Shown: positions 9,003-17,237 of the stretch, in pieces | Position numbering within the stretch: the stretch's first letter is position 1 | Layout: the number at the start of each line of letters is the position of its first letter | Assembly: GCF_014748335.1 (NCBI RefSeq) | Contig: NZ_JAAVIY010000005.1 | Location: forward strand, 124,001 to 188,000 | Source of the DNA: Flavobacterium selenitireducens | GTDB lineage: Bacteria > Bacteroidota > Bacteroidia > Flavobacteriales > Flavobacteriaceae | Length of the DNA stretch: 64,000 nt | Reading direction: 5' to 3' | Made by a program: the position numbers and the translations under genes | The notes under the pieces: generated by a model | Told to the model about the DNA's origin: nothing | The model's database searches: none | What the model saw: the letters and a program-made list of their open reading frames with translations, nothing else

Positions 9003-9016
9003 TACAAAATCTTATA

Positions 9017-10843
9017 TTATTCGAATGACTGCATGTTGACCAGCTTGCGGTAAACGCCGTCGCGCGCGATCAATTCGTCATGAGTGCCTTGCTCCATGAT
9101 CTGGCCTTTCTGCATGACCACGATGCGATCGGCTTTTTGTATCGTGGACAATCTGTGTGCGATCACAACCGACGTCCGGTTCTGCATCATGTTCTCGAGC
9201 GCTTGCTGAACCAGTCGTTCGCTTTCGGTATCCAGTGCCGAGGTGGCCTCGTCAAGGATCATGATCGGCGGGTTTTTAAGCACGGCGCGCGCAATGCTCA
9301 AACGTTGTTTTTGCCCGCCAGACAGTTTGTTGCCTGCATCGCCTATGTTCGTCATGATGCCATCGGGCAAATCTTTTACAAATTCGTATGCGTTTGCGAC
9401 TTTCAACGCCTCAATCACTTCGTCATCGGTTGCGTTCGGGCGTCCGAGCGAAACGTTCGCCTTGATGGTATCGTTGAACAAAATCGAATCCTGGGTCACT
9501 AATCCGATAAGCCCGCGCAGCGACTGCATGTCAAGATCGCGTATGTCGGTTCCGTCGACGAGGATTTCTCCCGAATCGACATCGTAAAACCGCGTCAGTA
9601 AGTTTGCGATCGTGCTTTTTCCGCTTCCCGACTGTCCGACCAACGCCACGGTTTCGCCTTTTTTGACCGTCAGTGAGTAATTTTTGAGAACCTTGTCGTC
9701 GAGATACCCGAACGTGATATCCTGTATTTGGATGCCGGTTTCCAGCGTTTCCTTGTGGATTGCGCCTGCCTTTGTGACAATCGGATTGTGCTCGTGCAGG
9801 ATTTCCAGTACGCGATCTGCGGCAGCGGCACCGCGTTTCACGCCATACGATGCTTTTGAAATCGCTTTGGCCGGCGTCAGGATATTGTAGGCCAATCCCA
9901 TATAGGTAATGAACGAACTCGCCGCAAGCGTCTTGTCGACCAGCACCATTTGTCCGCCGTAAATCAGAAGGAAAGCGATTACGGCGATTCCCATGAATTC
10001 GCTCAAAGGAGAGGCAAGGTTCTGGCGGTTCACGATGCTGTTGGATAGCCTGAAAAAGCGATTGGTGCTGTTGCGGAACGCGTTTCCAAAATGCGTCTCG
10101 GCGTTATAGGATTTGACGACCTTGAGTCCGCCAAGCGTTTCTTCAAGCGTCGATAGAAAGTTGCCCTGTTCCTTTTGCGCCATGGACGACTTTTTCTTGA
10201 GCTGTTTCCCGACGAGCGAAATGATATAACCCGAAATCGGGATAAAGACAAAGACAAACGCAGTCAATTCCACACTTATCGTAAACATCGTCACAATGGT
10301 GAACACGATCGTGAGCGGTTCTTTTACGATGAGTTCGAGAATCGCGAGCAACGAATTCTGCACCTCGTTCACATCGTTGGAAATACGCGCTATTGTGTCT
10401 CCTTTTCGCTTCTCGGAAAAAAAAGCGATCGGCAAATGCAGGATCTTTTCGTACATCGCCACGCGCAGGTCGCGCAGGACGCCGTTTTTTAAGAACGTGA
10501 TAAAATACATCGCCAGGTAGTCGCAAAGATTCTTGAGCAAAAAAATCGCGATGATGCAAATCACGAGTATCGTCAACGTGTTCCCGATGCCGTGCGCTTC
10601 CGTATATTGTGTCGTATGGTAAGCAAGCAGTTCCGACGCATAGTCTTTCCAACCCAATTCTTCGGTATAAACGGGCCGGACCAACACCTTTTTGTCGGTC
10701 CCGAACAAGACGTCGAGCATCGGCATCAGCGCCACGAACGACAACGTGCTGAACAACGCATATAACACGTTGAAGAAAATATTCAGGAAGGCGTATTTTT
10801 TATACGGTTTCGCGAACGGAACGATCTTTTTTAAACTGCTCAT
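9017..10843 (-). CDS. ABC exporter, MsbA-like (fused permease and ATPase)
   Basis: Half-transporter of 608 residues, likely a homodimeric lipid or drug exporter of the inner membrane. The N-terminal part has six membrane helices (helix 1 FLNIFFNVLYALFSTLSFVA; coupling region GDTIARISNDVNEVQNSL). The C-terminal ATPase has a Walker A GQSGSGKST with K409, an intact signature LSGGQKQR, Walker B IMILDEATSALD and the switch histidine in IAHRLSTIQ. In flavobacteria this type is usually labelled MsbA, but substrate cannot be read from sequence. Its ATG shares one base with the stop codon of the phosphohexomutase gene, and a terminator follows, so the two form an operon. Confidence 0.9.
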   Translation of the reverse strand: MSSLKKIVPFAKPYKKYAFLNIFFNVLYALFSTLSFVALMPMLDVLFGTDKKVLVRPVYTEELGWKDYASELLAYHTTQYTEAHGIGNTLTILVICIIAIFLLKNLCDYLAMYFITFLKNGVLRDLRVAMYEKILHLPIAFFSEKRKGDTIARISNDVNEVQNSLLAILELIVKEPLTIVFTIVTMFTISVELTAFVFVFIPISGYIISLVGKQLKKKSSMAQKEQGNFLSTLEETLGGLKVVKSYNAETHFGNAFRNSTNRFFRLSNSIVNRQNLASPLSEFMGIAVIAFLLIYGGQMVLVDKTLAASSFITYMGLAYNILTPAKAISKASYGVKRGAAAADRVLEILHEHNPIVTKAGAIHKETLETGIQIQDITFGYLDDKVLKNYSLTVKKGETVALVGQSGSGKSTIANLLTRFYDVDSGEILVDGTDIRDLDMQSLRGLIGLVTQDSILFNDTIKANVSLGRPNATDDEVIEALKVANAYEFVKDLPDGIMTNIGDAGNKLSGGQKQRLSIARAVLKNPPIMILDEATSALDTESERLVQQALENMMQNRTSVVIAHRLSTIQKADRIVVMQKGQIMEQGTHDELIARDGVYRKLVNMQSFE

Positions 10844-12570
10844 TAATCGATTTTGAGGTCGCGGATGATCGCTTTGATCTTATCGTCCAATTGTTTTGTT
10901 GCAGAAGGAATGTCGTCAACCGAATCGATCGCCGCATTCACGCTGACGTAAAACTTGATTTTTGGTTCGGTCCCGCTTGGTCGCGCCGCTATTTTGGCAC
11001 CGTCCTCGGTATAGTAAATCAACACATCCGATTTTGGGATCGACAGTTTTTCCTCTTCTCCCGTCAGCAAGTTTTTCGCCACGGATGATTGGTAATCCTC
11101 TACCAAAACCACGCGTTCGCCGGCAATTTCCGCAATCGGGTTTTGGCGCTGGTCGATCATCATTTGCCTGATTTCCTGGGCGCCCTCAATTCCCTTTTTG
11201 GTCAGCGATACCAAATGTTCCTTGTAAAATCCGAAATCGACATACATTTTTTGAAGCTCTTTGTAAACCGAACTTCCGTTGGCTTTCGCCTGGGCCGCGA
11301 CTTCGCAAATCAACAGCGTCGCGCCAACAGCGTCCTTGTCGCGCACTTTGTCGCCTACCATGAATCCGAAGCTTTCTTCTCCTCCGCCGATAAATTGCTG
11401 GTTCGGGAAATCCTTTATGAATTTTGCGATCCACTTAAAACCCGTCAATCCGACCTTGCATTCGACTCCGTAAGCCGATGCCAGTTCGTGCATCATCGGC
11501 GTCGAAACGATTGTCGATCCTATGAATTGGTTGCCGTTGAGTTTGCCTTTTTTGCGCCATTGTTCCAAAAGGAAATGTGTCATCAGCACCATCGTCTGGT
11601 TGCCGTTCAAAAGCACGAGCTTGTTGTCGTTGTCGCGAACGGCGATGCCGAGTCGGTCGGCGTCTGGGTCGGTTCCTATGACGATGTCCGCATTGAGTTT
11701 ATCTGCAAGCGAAACCGCCATCGAAAGCGCTTCGGGCTCTTCTGGATTCGGCGATTTGACGGTTGGGAAATCACCATCCGGAGTCGCCTGTTCGGGAACG
11801 ATGTGCAGGTTCTTGTAACCGGCTTTTTCCAAAACCGCCGGAATCGACTTGATCGACGTGCCGTGAAGCGAGGTATAAACGATGCTCAGCTGGTCTTTCG
11901 CAGCCTGAGGCGTGTCGAAACTCGCGTTTTCCACAGTTGAAGCCACGAAAGCCGCATCGACGTCCTTATCGATCATCGCAATCAGCTTTTCATTGGGCGT
12001 GAATTTGACCTGGTCGTACGAAAGCGATTCAATCATTTCGATGATTTCCTTGTCCTGAGGCGGAACGAGCTGCCCGCCGTCTTCCCAATACACTTTGTAA
12101 CCGTTGTATTCAGGAGGGTTGTGTGAAGCCGTCAGGACGATTCCGCACTGGCATTTGAGGTGTTTGAGCGCAAACGACAGTTCCGGCGTCGGACGCAGAT
12201 CCGAGAACAGATAAACCTGGATCCCGTTTGCCGAAAAGACATCGGCAACGACCTTGGCCAGCGTATTCGAGTTGTGTCGGCAATCGTAAGCGATCACAAC
12301 CTTGATTGGCTGGTTCGGAAACGACTTGTGCAGGTAATCGCTGAGTCCCTGGGTGTTTTTGCCAAGTGTGTATTGGTTGATGCGGTTCGTCCCGACGCCC
12401 ATCACGCCGCGCATTCCGCCTGTCCCGAATTCGAGGTTTTTGTAAAAACTCTCCTCGAGTTCTTTTGGGTTCGACGTCATCAAGTCTTCGATTTTTTCGC
12501 GTGTTTCGCGGTCAAAATCGGGCGTAAGCCATTCGTTTACGCGGTCGAGTATCGCTTTTTCAATATGCAT
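10843..12570 (-). CDS. Phosphoglucomutase/phosphomannomutase family enzyme
   Basis: Cytoplasmic phospho-sugar mutase of 575 residues that interconverts hexose 1- and 6-phosphates. The catalytic serine loop TASHNP (S149), the magnesium loop GTDPDADR (D301, D303, D305), the sugar loop GGGEESFG (396-402) and the phosphate loop ARPSGTEPK near residue 540 are all present. The length and N-terminal extension match the group that includes eukaryotic PGM2 and Bacillus PgcA rather than the shorter AlgC type. It is translationally linked to the exporter downstream, suggesting envelope glycan or lipid assembly. Repeat B lies in its leader, 18 bases before the ATG. Confidence 0.92.
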   Translation of the reverse strand: MHIEKAILDRVNEWLTPDFDRETREKIEDLMTSNPKELEESFYKNLEFGTGGMRGVMGVGTNRINQYTLGKNTQGLSDYLHKSFPNQPIKVVIAYDCRHNSNTLAKVVADVFSANGIQVYLFSDLRPTPELSFALKHLKCQCGIVLTASHNPPEYNGYKVYWEDGGQLVPPQDKEIIEMIESLSYDQVKFTPNEKLIAMIDKDVDAAFVASTVENASFDTPQAAKDQLSIVYTSLHGTSIKSIPAVLEKAGYKNLHIVPEQATPDGDFPTVKSPNPEEPEALSMAVSLADKLNADIVIGTDPDADRLGIAVRDNDNKLVLLNGNQTMVLMTHFLLEQWRKKGKLNGNQFIGSTIVSTPMMHELASAYGVECKVGLTGFKWIAKFIKDFPNQQFIGGGEESFGFMVGDKVRDKDAVGATLLICEVAAQAKANGSSVYKELQKMYVDFGFYKEHLVSLTKKGIEGAQEIRQMMIDQRQNPIAEIAGERVVLVEDYQSSVAKNLLTGEEEKLSIPKSDVLIYYTEDGAKIAARPSGTEPKIKFYVSVNAAIDSVDDIPSATKQLDDKIKAIIRDLKID

Positions 12571-12587
12571 TCTGATGTTTTTTATTA

Positions 12588-12668
12588 GCAGCTTTTTCCC
12601 GCTTTTCGCTACAATCTTTTCCGCTTAAAGAAAGCGAAAAAAGGATTTTCACTGCAATCGGGGCTAGG
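12588..12668 (-). repeat. Structured intergenic repeat, copy B
   Basis: Short copy in the 247-base gap between the glycosyltransferase and the mutase gene. On the minus strand the left box is CCTAGCCCCGATTGCAGTG, the interior is a hairpin (CTTTTTTCGCTT pairing with AAGCGGAAAAG), and the right box is GATTGTAGCGAAAAGCGGG, ending in GCTGC. It reads in the same direction as the mutase gene and would lie in that gene's 5' untranslated region. Confidence 0.65.
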
Positions 12669-12791
12669 CTTTTGGTTCCGATCGCTAAATTTCCTTAAAA
12701 TTCGCGACCGTATTTGTTAAGGCGTTTATAAATCTTTGAGCCGAAGCCGTAACAAAGGTCAAAGGTAATTTCCCGTCAGGTCGTATACTTT

Positions 12792-12826
12792 AAACCTCAA
12801 ACTTTAAACTTTAAACTTCAAACCTC
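12792..12826. repeat. Array of 7-base units overlapping a stop codon
   Basis: Five units in a row: AAACCTC, AAACTTT, AAACTTT, AAACTTC, AAACCTC. The stop codon of the glycosyltransferase gene (12818-12820) lies inside the last units. A related run in the opposite orientation (GTTTGAAGTTTAAAGTT) occurs near 25609-25625, upstream of carB. Confidence 0.6.
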
Positions 12827-13780
12827 CAGATTCACCGTATCCGTAATTTTATAACGATCATTGCTGCTTTTGGCGCGCAGTATGATTTCGCCCAAAAATC
12901 CGGCAAGGAACAATTGTGTGCCGATGATCATCGTTGCGAGTGAGATGTAAAACCACGGGTTTTGGGTTACGAGTATCGTCGGTTGGCCGTCGTAAAGGCG
13001 TATCAGTTTTGCGATGCCAATGTAGCCCGCAGCACAAAATCCGATAACGAACATGACCGAACCCAGGGCGCCGAACAAATGCATCGGCTGCTTTCCGAAT
13101 CGGGACAGGAACCAAATCGTGATCAAATCCAGGAAACCGTTGACGAATCTATTCATCCCGAACTTGGTTTCCCCGTATTTACGGGCTTGGTGTTTCACCA
13201 CTTTTTCGCCGATTTTCTTGAAGCCGGCGTTTTTGGCCAAAACCGGAATGTATCGGTGCATTTCGCCCGAAACCTCCACGTTTTTCACGACCCGGTTCTG
13301 GTAAGCCTTCAATCCGCAATTGAAATCGTGCAGGCGAACACCCGAAGTCATCCGAGCCGCCCAGTTAAACAATTTAGACGGCAGGTTTTTCATCACCACG
13401 TTGTCGTACCGCTTCTTTTTCCAGCCCGAGACCAGGTCGAAGCGATCGTTTGTGATCATCGCAAAAAGTTCCGGAATCTCGTCCGGGTTGTCCTGAAGAT
13501 CGGCGTCCATGGTGATGACCACGTCGCCTTTGGCCGCGGAAAAACCGGCGTGCAAGGCCTGGGATTTTCCGAAGTTCTTCATAAAACGAATCCCTTTCAC
13601 ATGTTCGTTTTCATGCGAAAGGGTTTGTATGATTTGCCAGGAATTGTCGGTGCTGCCGTCGTCTATGAAAATCACTTCATAGGTGTAGGCGTTTTTCTGC
13701 ATGACCGATACAATCCAGTCGTGAAGCTCCCGAAGCGATTCTTCTTCGTTGAGCAGTGGGATAACGATAGATAAATTCAT
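12818..13780 (-). CDS. Family 2 glycosyltransferase with C-terminal membrane helices
   Basis: Membrane-anchored GT-A enzyme of 320 residues in the DPM1/ArnC/GtrB group, which move a sugar from a nucleotide donor to polyprenyl phosphate. The N-terminal domain has SIVIPLLNEEESL, the DDGSTDNS segment (40-47) and the metal-binding DAD (92-94) in MDADLQDNPDEIP. Two membrane helices follow at about 230-255 and 272-297. The polyprenyl acceptor is inferred from this layout. The ATG directly follows the stop codon of the DUF4199 gene without a gap, so the two are co-transcribed. Confidence 0.88.
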   Translation of the reverse strand: MNLSIVIPLLNEEESLRELHDWIVSVMQKNAYTYEVIFIDDGSTDNSWQIIQTLSHENEHVKGIRFMKNFGKSQALHAGFSAAKGDVVITMDADLQDNPDEIPELFAMITNDRFDLVSGWKKKRYDNVVMKNLPSKLFNWAARMTSGVRLHDFNCGLKAYQNRVVKNVEVSGEMHRYIPVLAKNAGFKKIGEKVVKHQARKYGETKFGMNRFVNGFLDLITIWFLSRFGKQPMHLFGALGSVMFVIGFCAAGYIGIAKLIRLYDGQPTILVTQNPWFYISLATMIIGTQLFLAGFLGEIILRAKSSNDRYKITDTVNLEV

Positions 13781-14305
13781 TTATTCCTTGTAGGTGGGGC
13801 GGCTTTTGAAAATGAGCGCCAGGATGAGGCCGAGAATACAGCTGATGGCAGTTATGATCGCTGCGTTCGTAATCAATGCACCGATCGAAAATTGATCTTC
13901 GCCTTCGAGTTTTTCTACGGCTTTGTTGATTTCGGAATTCGGTGTGCCCAGTTTCTCCAAAATGCTTACCGTGGCCTTGATCGACTCTTCCTTAACGACT
14001 TCCTTAGCGCCCGGATCGACGAAATTGTAAAGCACGACATTGTAAATGGTTCCGATGAGGACCGCAATGACGGCGGCGATGAAAAAAGTGGTGAAAGCAT
14101 CTTTGAACGAATAAACACCACCCATTTCTTTTTTGGTCTTGGACAGCATCATGCAATACATAACGATGGAAATCACGAAGCTCAAAAGTGAGACCCACCA
14201 GGCCGTGTACAATTGGAAGACGTAAATTAGGGTGGTGGTCAAAATGCCGATGACGCCCAAAATGATACCGTAGGTAGTTCCGTTTTTCTTGATAGCTTGA
14301 TCCAT
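13781..14305 (-). CDS. DUF4199 membrane protein
   Basis: A 174-residue inner-membrane protein with four predicted helices (two in residues 10-65, one in 70-95, one at 143-168) and a charged loop between helices 3 and 4. The pattern and the YSFKDAFTTFFIAAVIAVLIG segment fit DUF4199, a Bacteroidota family of unknown function that is commonly found just before a family 2 glycosyltransferase, as here. A role as helper of that enzyme is inference from position only. Confidence 0.8.
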   Translation of the reverse strand: MDQAIKKNGTTYGIILGVIGILTTTLIYVFQLYTAWWVSLLSFVISIVMYCMMLSKTKKEMGGVYSFKDAFTTFFIAAVIAVLIGTIYNVVLYNFVDPGAKEVVKEESIKATVSILEKLGTPNSEINKAVEKLEGEDQFSIGALITNAAIITAISCILGLILALIFKSRPTYKE

Positions 14306-14331
14306 AATGATTGTTGTTTATTTTTGGTTAA

Positions 14332-14339
14332 CAAATATA
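14332..14339 (-). promoter_or_regulatory. -7 box of the DUF4199/glycosyltransferase operon
   Basis: The minus strand reads TATATTTG, a perfect -7 element, 27 bases before the ATG at 14305. It is back to back with the rpmE2 promoter. Confidence 0.6.
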
Positions 14340-14395
14340 GTAAATCCGAACTAACGCTTTTACGAAAAAAACGATGCAAAAATAAGTTGTAGTTG

Positions 14396-14425
14396 TTTGG
14401 TTTTTAAAAAATAATCGTACATTTG
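14396..14425 (+). promoter_or_regulatory. Promoter of rpmE2
   Basis: TTTG (14396-14399) and TACATTTG (14418-14425) with an 18-base spacer match the Bacteroidota housekeeping promoter. The resulting leader is close to 90 nt, long for this group; it contains the palindrome GAAGCTTC and a possible pairing GTCC/GGAC, so a structured leader is possible. Confidence 0.75.
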
Positions 14426-14521
14426 CACACTCAAAATTAAACAGTAAATCAAAAGCTGTCCGTAGGCCATACCTTCATCGCGAAGCTTCAGGACGAAAGC
14501 GGCTCATTAAAAGGATACACC

Positions 14522-14773
14522 ATGAAAAAAGGAATTCACCCTGAAAATTACAGACTCGTCGCATTCAAAGACATGTCTAACGATGAGGTTTTCATCACCA
14601 AGTCAACTGCTGACACAAAAGAAACCATCACACACGAAGGAGTGGAATATCCTGTGGTGAAAATGGAGATCTCAAGAACTTCACACCCTTTTTACACTGG
14701 TAAATCAAAACTTATCGATACCGCTGGCCGTATCGACAAGTTCAAAAACAAATACGCGAAATTCAGCAAGTAA
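14522..14773 (+). CDS. rpmE2: 50S ribosomal protein L31 type B
   Basis: Ribosomal protein of the large subunit, 83 residues. The sequence begins [20 protein letters not shown] and contains [19 protein letters not shown], both diagnostic of type B L31. The zinc-binding cysteines of the type A form are absent, as expected. It is monocistronic: its own promoter precedes it and a terminator follows 33 bases after the stop. Confidence 0.97.
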   Translation: MKKGIHPENYRLVAFKDMSNDEVFITKSTADTKETITHEGVEYPVVKMEISRTSHPFYTGKSKLIDTAGRIDKFKNKYAKFSK

Positions 14774-14805
14774 TCGCGAATCGCAAATTAGTGTTCAAAA
14801 TTACG

Positions 14806-14838
14806 AAAAGCCTTCCCGAAACGGAGGGCTTTTTTGTT
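14806..14838 (+). terminator. Terminator of rpmE2
   Basis: AGCCTTCC pairs with GGAGGGCT (one G-T wobble) around a short loop, followed by TTTTTT. Confidence 0.8.
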
Positions 14839-14839
14839 T

Positions 14840-14886
14840 AATTAGCGAATGTGTCAATTAGCGAATTAGCGAATGATAAATTAGCG
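14840..14886. repeat. Octamer array (AATTAGCG units)
   Basis: Units in order: AATTAGCG, AATGTGTC, AATTAGCG, AATTAGCG, AATGATAA, then AATTAGCG shifted by one base. It begins right at the T run of the rpmE2 terminator. The array at 14991-15022 is the reverse complement of the same unit. Confidence 0.75.
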
Positions 14887-14990
14887 AAGGAATGATCTTG
14901 TCGTTAAGGTTCGCGTTTGTCAGGAGTTTCGCTTTTTGAATTGGTTGGAAGTTTGTACTTTCGGGAAGAATTACGGGTCAGCGCAAAATT

Positions 14991-15022
14991 CGCTAATTCG
15001 TTAATTCGCTAATTCGCTAATT
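14991..15022. repeat. Octamer array (CGCTAATT units) ending at a start codon
   Basis: CGCTAATT, CGTTAATT, CGCTAATT, CGCTAATT, then TC and the ATG of the GlmU-like gene at 15025. It is inverted relative to the array at 14840, and the two flank about 100 bases that include a possible promoter (TACTTTC near 14957). Confidence 0.75.
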
Positions 15023-15024
15023 TC

Positions 15025-16200
15025 ATGAACTACATCCTCTTCGACGGCCCCGTCCGCAACGCCTTGCTTCCTTTTACGTTCACGCGCCCCGTGGCCGATA
15101 TCCGCATCGGAATATTGACCATCCGCGAAAAATGGGAACGGTATCTCGGCAATACCACGACTACCTTGACCGAGGAATATCTCTCGGAAAAATATCCGAT
15201 GGTGGAAATGGAAGAAAACGTGATGATTTACGCATCGTACTGCCCGAACGAGGTGCTTGCCGAAATGGTCAAAAGCCTCGAACCGAAGCAGGCGATCGCT
15301 AAAAACGGTGAGATCATCGCCTTTTTTACCCAGGATACGCAGGAGGAAGTCGATTTTGATTCCTATGAGATACTGGAATTCGAAGACGATTGCATTACGG
15401 TTTCAAATCCTTGGGACATTTTTGCCAAGAACGACGCCGCTTTGCGTGAGGATTTTGAGCTTTTGACCGAAGACCGCGTCTCCCAACCGATTCCGTCGAG
15501 CGTCAATGTGATCGCAGCCGAAAATATCTTTATCGAAGAAGGGGCGAAGCTGGAATTCGTCACGCTCAATGCCTCGACAGGCCCGATTTATATAGGTAGG
15601 AACTCAGAGATTATGGAGAATTCCGTGATCCGCGGACCATTTGCGTTATGCGAAGGCGGCCAGGTCAAACTCGCGACGAAGGTTTACGGCGCCACGACGG
15701 TAGGCCCGCATTCGAGGATTGGAGGGGAAGTTTCCAATTCCGTGCTGTTTGGCTACTCGAACAAAGGGCACGACGGTTTCCTTGGGAATTCCGTTCTTGG
15801 CGAATGGTGCAATTTGGGCGCCGACACGAACAATTCCAACCTGAAAAACAATTACGAAGAAGTCAAACTGTGGAGCTACGAGAAAGGTGGTTTCGTAAAG
15901 ACCGGATTGCAGTTTTGCGGGCTGATGATGGGCGATCACTCGAAATGTGGCATCAATACGATGTTCAATACCGGAACGGTCGTAGGCGTCAGTGCCAATA
16001 TTTTCGGTTCCGGCTTTCCGCGCAATTTCGTTCCAAGTTTCAGCTGGGGAGGCGCTTCGGGCTTTACGACGTATCTGACCAACAAAGCATTCGAGACCGC
16101 CAGGATCGTGATGTCACGCCGCAACCTGGAATTTGACGAACAGGAAGCCCGCATTCTCGAGCATATTTTCGAAGAGACGAAACACTATCGAAAAGAATAA
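15025..16200 (+). CDS. GlmU-like protein with left-handed beta-helix
   Basis: A 391-residue cytoplasmic protein related to sugar-phosphate nucleotidyltransferases/acetyltransferases. The N-terminal region (NYILFDGPVRNALLPFTFTR) is an unusual, divergent version of the nucleotidyltransferase domain: the usual GxGTRM nucleotide loop is not visible. The C-terminal half (about 180-350) has the hexapeptide pattern of a left-handed beta-helix (IYIGRNSEIMENSVIRGP, TVGPHSRIGGEVSNSVLFGY). This family is conserved in Bacteroidota and labelled GlmU-like, but UDP-GlcNAc synthesis should not be assumed. The start follows immediately on the octamer array. Confidence 0.82.
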   Translation: MNYILFDGPVRNALLPFTFTRPVADIRIGILTIREKWERYLGNTTTTLTEEYLSEKYPMVEMEENVMIYASYCPNEVLAEMVKSLEPKQAIAKNGEIIAFFTQDTQEEVDFDSYEILEFEDDCITVSNPWDIFAKNDAALREDFELLTEDRVSQPIPSSVNVIAAENIFIEEGAKLEFVTLNASTGPIYIGRNSEIMENSVIRGPFALCEGGQVKLATKVYGATTVGPHSRIGGEVSNSVLFGYSNKGHDGFLGNSVLGEWCNLGADTNNSNLKNNYEEVKLWSYEKGGFVKTGLQFCGLMMGDHSKCGINTMFNTGTVVGVSANIFGSGFPRNFVPSFSWGGASGFTTYLTNKAFETARIVMSRRNLEFDEQEARILEHIFEETKHYRKE

Positions 16201-16230
16201 AAAAATCCCTCAGCCGAGGGATTTTTTTTA
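16200..16230. terminator. Bidirectional terminator
   Basis: ATCCCTCAGCCGAGGGAT (16205-16222) with an A run on the left and a T run on the right serves both the GlmU-like gene and the convergent PepSY-like gene, whose stop codon lies at its edge. Confidence 0.85.
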
Positions 16231-16662
16231 GTCGTCAATTTCTCCTTTGAGGAAATTTCCGTTCTTGTCGAATTCCAGGTCCAGTTTTCCTTCGAGATCG
16301 ACATCGATGTCTTTGTGGCCGTAGTCGATGTGGGTAATTTTCTTTCCCGGATAGGCCTTGGCTATATAGGAAGTTATTTTTTTGTCGATAAACGCGGTCG
16401 GAATGGGTTTGTCGTTTCCGTCCACTTCGCGCCATTTTCCGTCTTTGGTAAATTCCACTTCGGTTCCGTCGGTCATTTTGACTTCAAAACCTTTCTCGCC
16501 GATTTGGCTTTCCTTGTATGCTTGCGCAATTTTGTATTCTTTGAAATGTTCGCTGAGAAATGCCTGGGCCGGCTGTGGCAGTTCCGAAACCTTGATTTTG
16601 TTGAGCTGGGCGTTTGCGCTTAATGCACTTAGCACTATCGCCAAAATGAATGTTGTTTTCAT
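16228..16662 (-). CDS. Secreted PepSY-like protein, copy 1
   Basis: Exported protein of 144 residues with a signal peptide ending SANAQ (about residue 19). Two PepSY-like units follow, each a helix (LPQPAQAFLSEHFKEYKI; FIDKKITSYIAKAYPGKKI) and a beta hairpin containing an acidic turn (FTKDGKWREVDG; FDKNGNFLKG). This matches the putative beta-lactamase-inhibitor-like PepSY-like family common in Bacteroidota; the inhibitor name is historical and no function is established. It is the first of three tandem paralogues on this strand. Confidence 0.78.
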   Translation of the reverse strand: MKTTFILAIVLSALSANAQLNKIKVSELPQPAQAFLSEHFKEYKIAQAYKESQIGEKGFEVKMTDGTEVEFTKDGKWREVDGNDKPIPTAFIDKKITSYIAKAYPGKKITHIDYGHKDIDVDLEGKLDLEFDKNGNFLKGEIDD

Positions 16663-16736
16663 GGTCGTGTCGATTTAGTAGCATTAAGTTACGACGCGTG
16701 CCGGCTGGAAACAATTTCTTTAATATGTCTTTAGGA

Positions 16737-17156
16737 TTATTCCGAAAGATTGCCCATCGCGTCGAATTCGAGCCCGACGTTGTTGTTGAGGTTGATGTCA
16801 ATCTTGTCGTTATCTTTCTCGATATAGGTGATGCGTTTCTTCGGATATTTTTCCTTTACGTAAGAAGCAATCTGAGTAGGGACAAGTGCTTTTGGCAAAG
16901 AGGCGCCATCGCCGTCTATTTTGCACCAGTCCCCGTTTTCCCCGAAGCAAATCTGGGTGCCCTGAGCCAATTTTACCGTGTAGGGAAACCCGCCCTGTTC
17001 CTTTTTCCGGACGTATTCGATGGGACGGTATTTGTAATGCTGGTTCAAAAAAGTACGTGCCGCAGTGGGGAGTTCCGCGACCGAAATCTTTGCCGATTGC
17101 GCTTTGGCACAGAAAGCGCAAAGTATCAAAAATCCAAATCTAAAAATCGTTTTCAT
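16737..17156 (-). CDS. Secreted PepSY-like protein, copy 2
   Basis: A 139-residue paralogue of its neighbours with the same plan: signal peptide (MKTIFRFGFLILCAFCAKAQ), helix LPTAARTFLNQHYKYRPI, strand pair GENGDWCKIDG, second helix ALVPTQIASYVKEKYPKKRI and a final hairpin FDAMGNLSE. It keeps one cysteine in the CFGENGDWC hairpin that the others lack. The ATG at 17156 begins the signal peptide. The minus strand has TATATTGT just upstream, a weak -7 box, so each copy may be transcribed separately. Confidence 0.75.
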   Translation of the reverse strand: MKTIFRFGFLILCAFCAKAQSAKISVAELPTAARTFLNQHYKYRPIEYVRKKEQGGFPYTVKLAQGTQICFGENGDWCKIDGDGASLPKALVPTQIASYVKEKYPKKRITYIEKDNDKIDINLNNNVGLEFDAMGNLSE

Positions 17157-17237
17157 AGCTGTGTCGTTGTTAATTACTTTACAATATACGACATAGTGCA
17201 ATCCGTTCGTCGATGTTAATAAAGCTTTGGGGAATGT

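Noticed and set aside
14840..15022. Ends of a transposable element (inverted repeats).
   Set aside because: The enclosed segment is only about 100 bases with no transposase, and similar arrays occur singly elsewhere.
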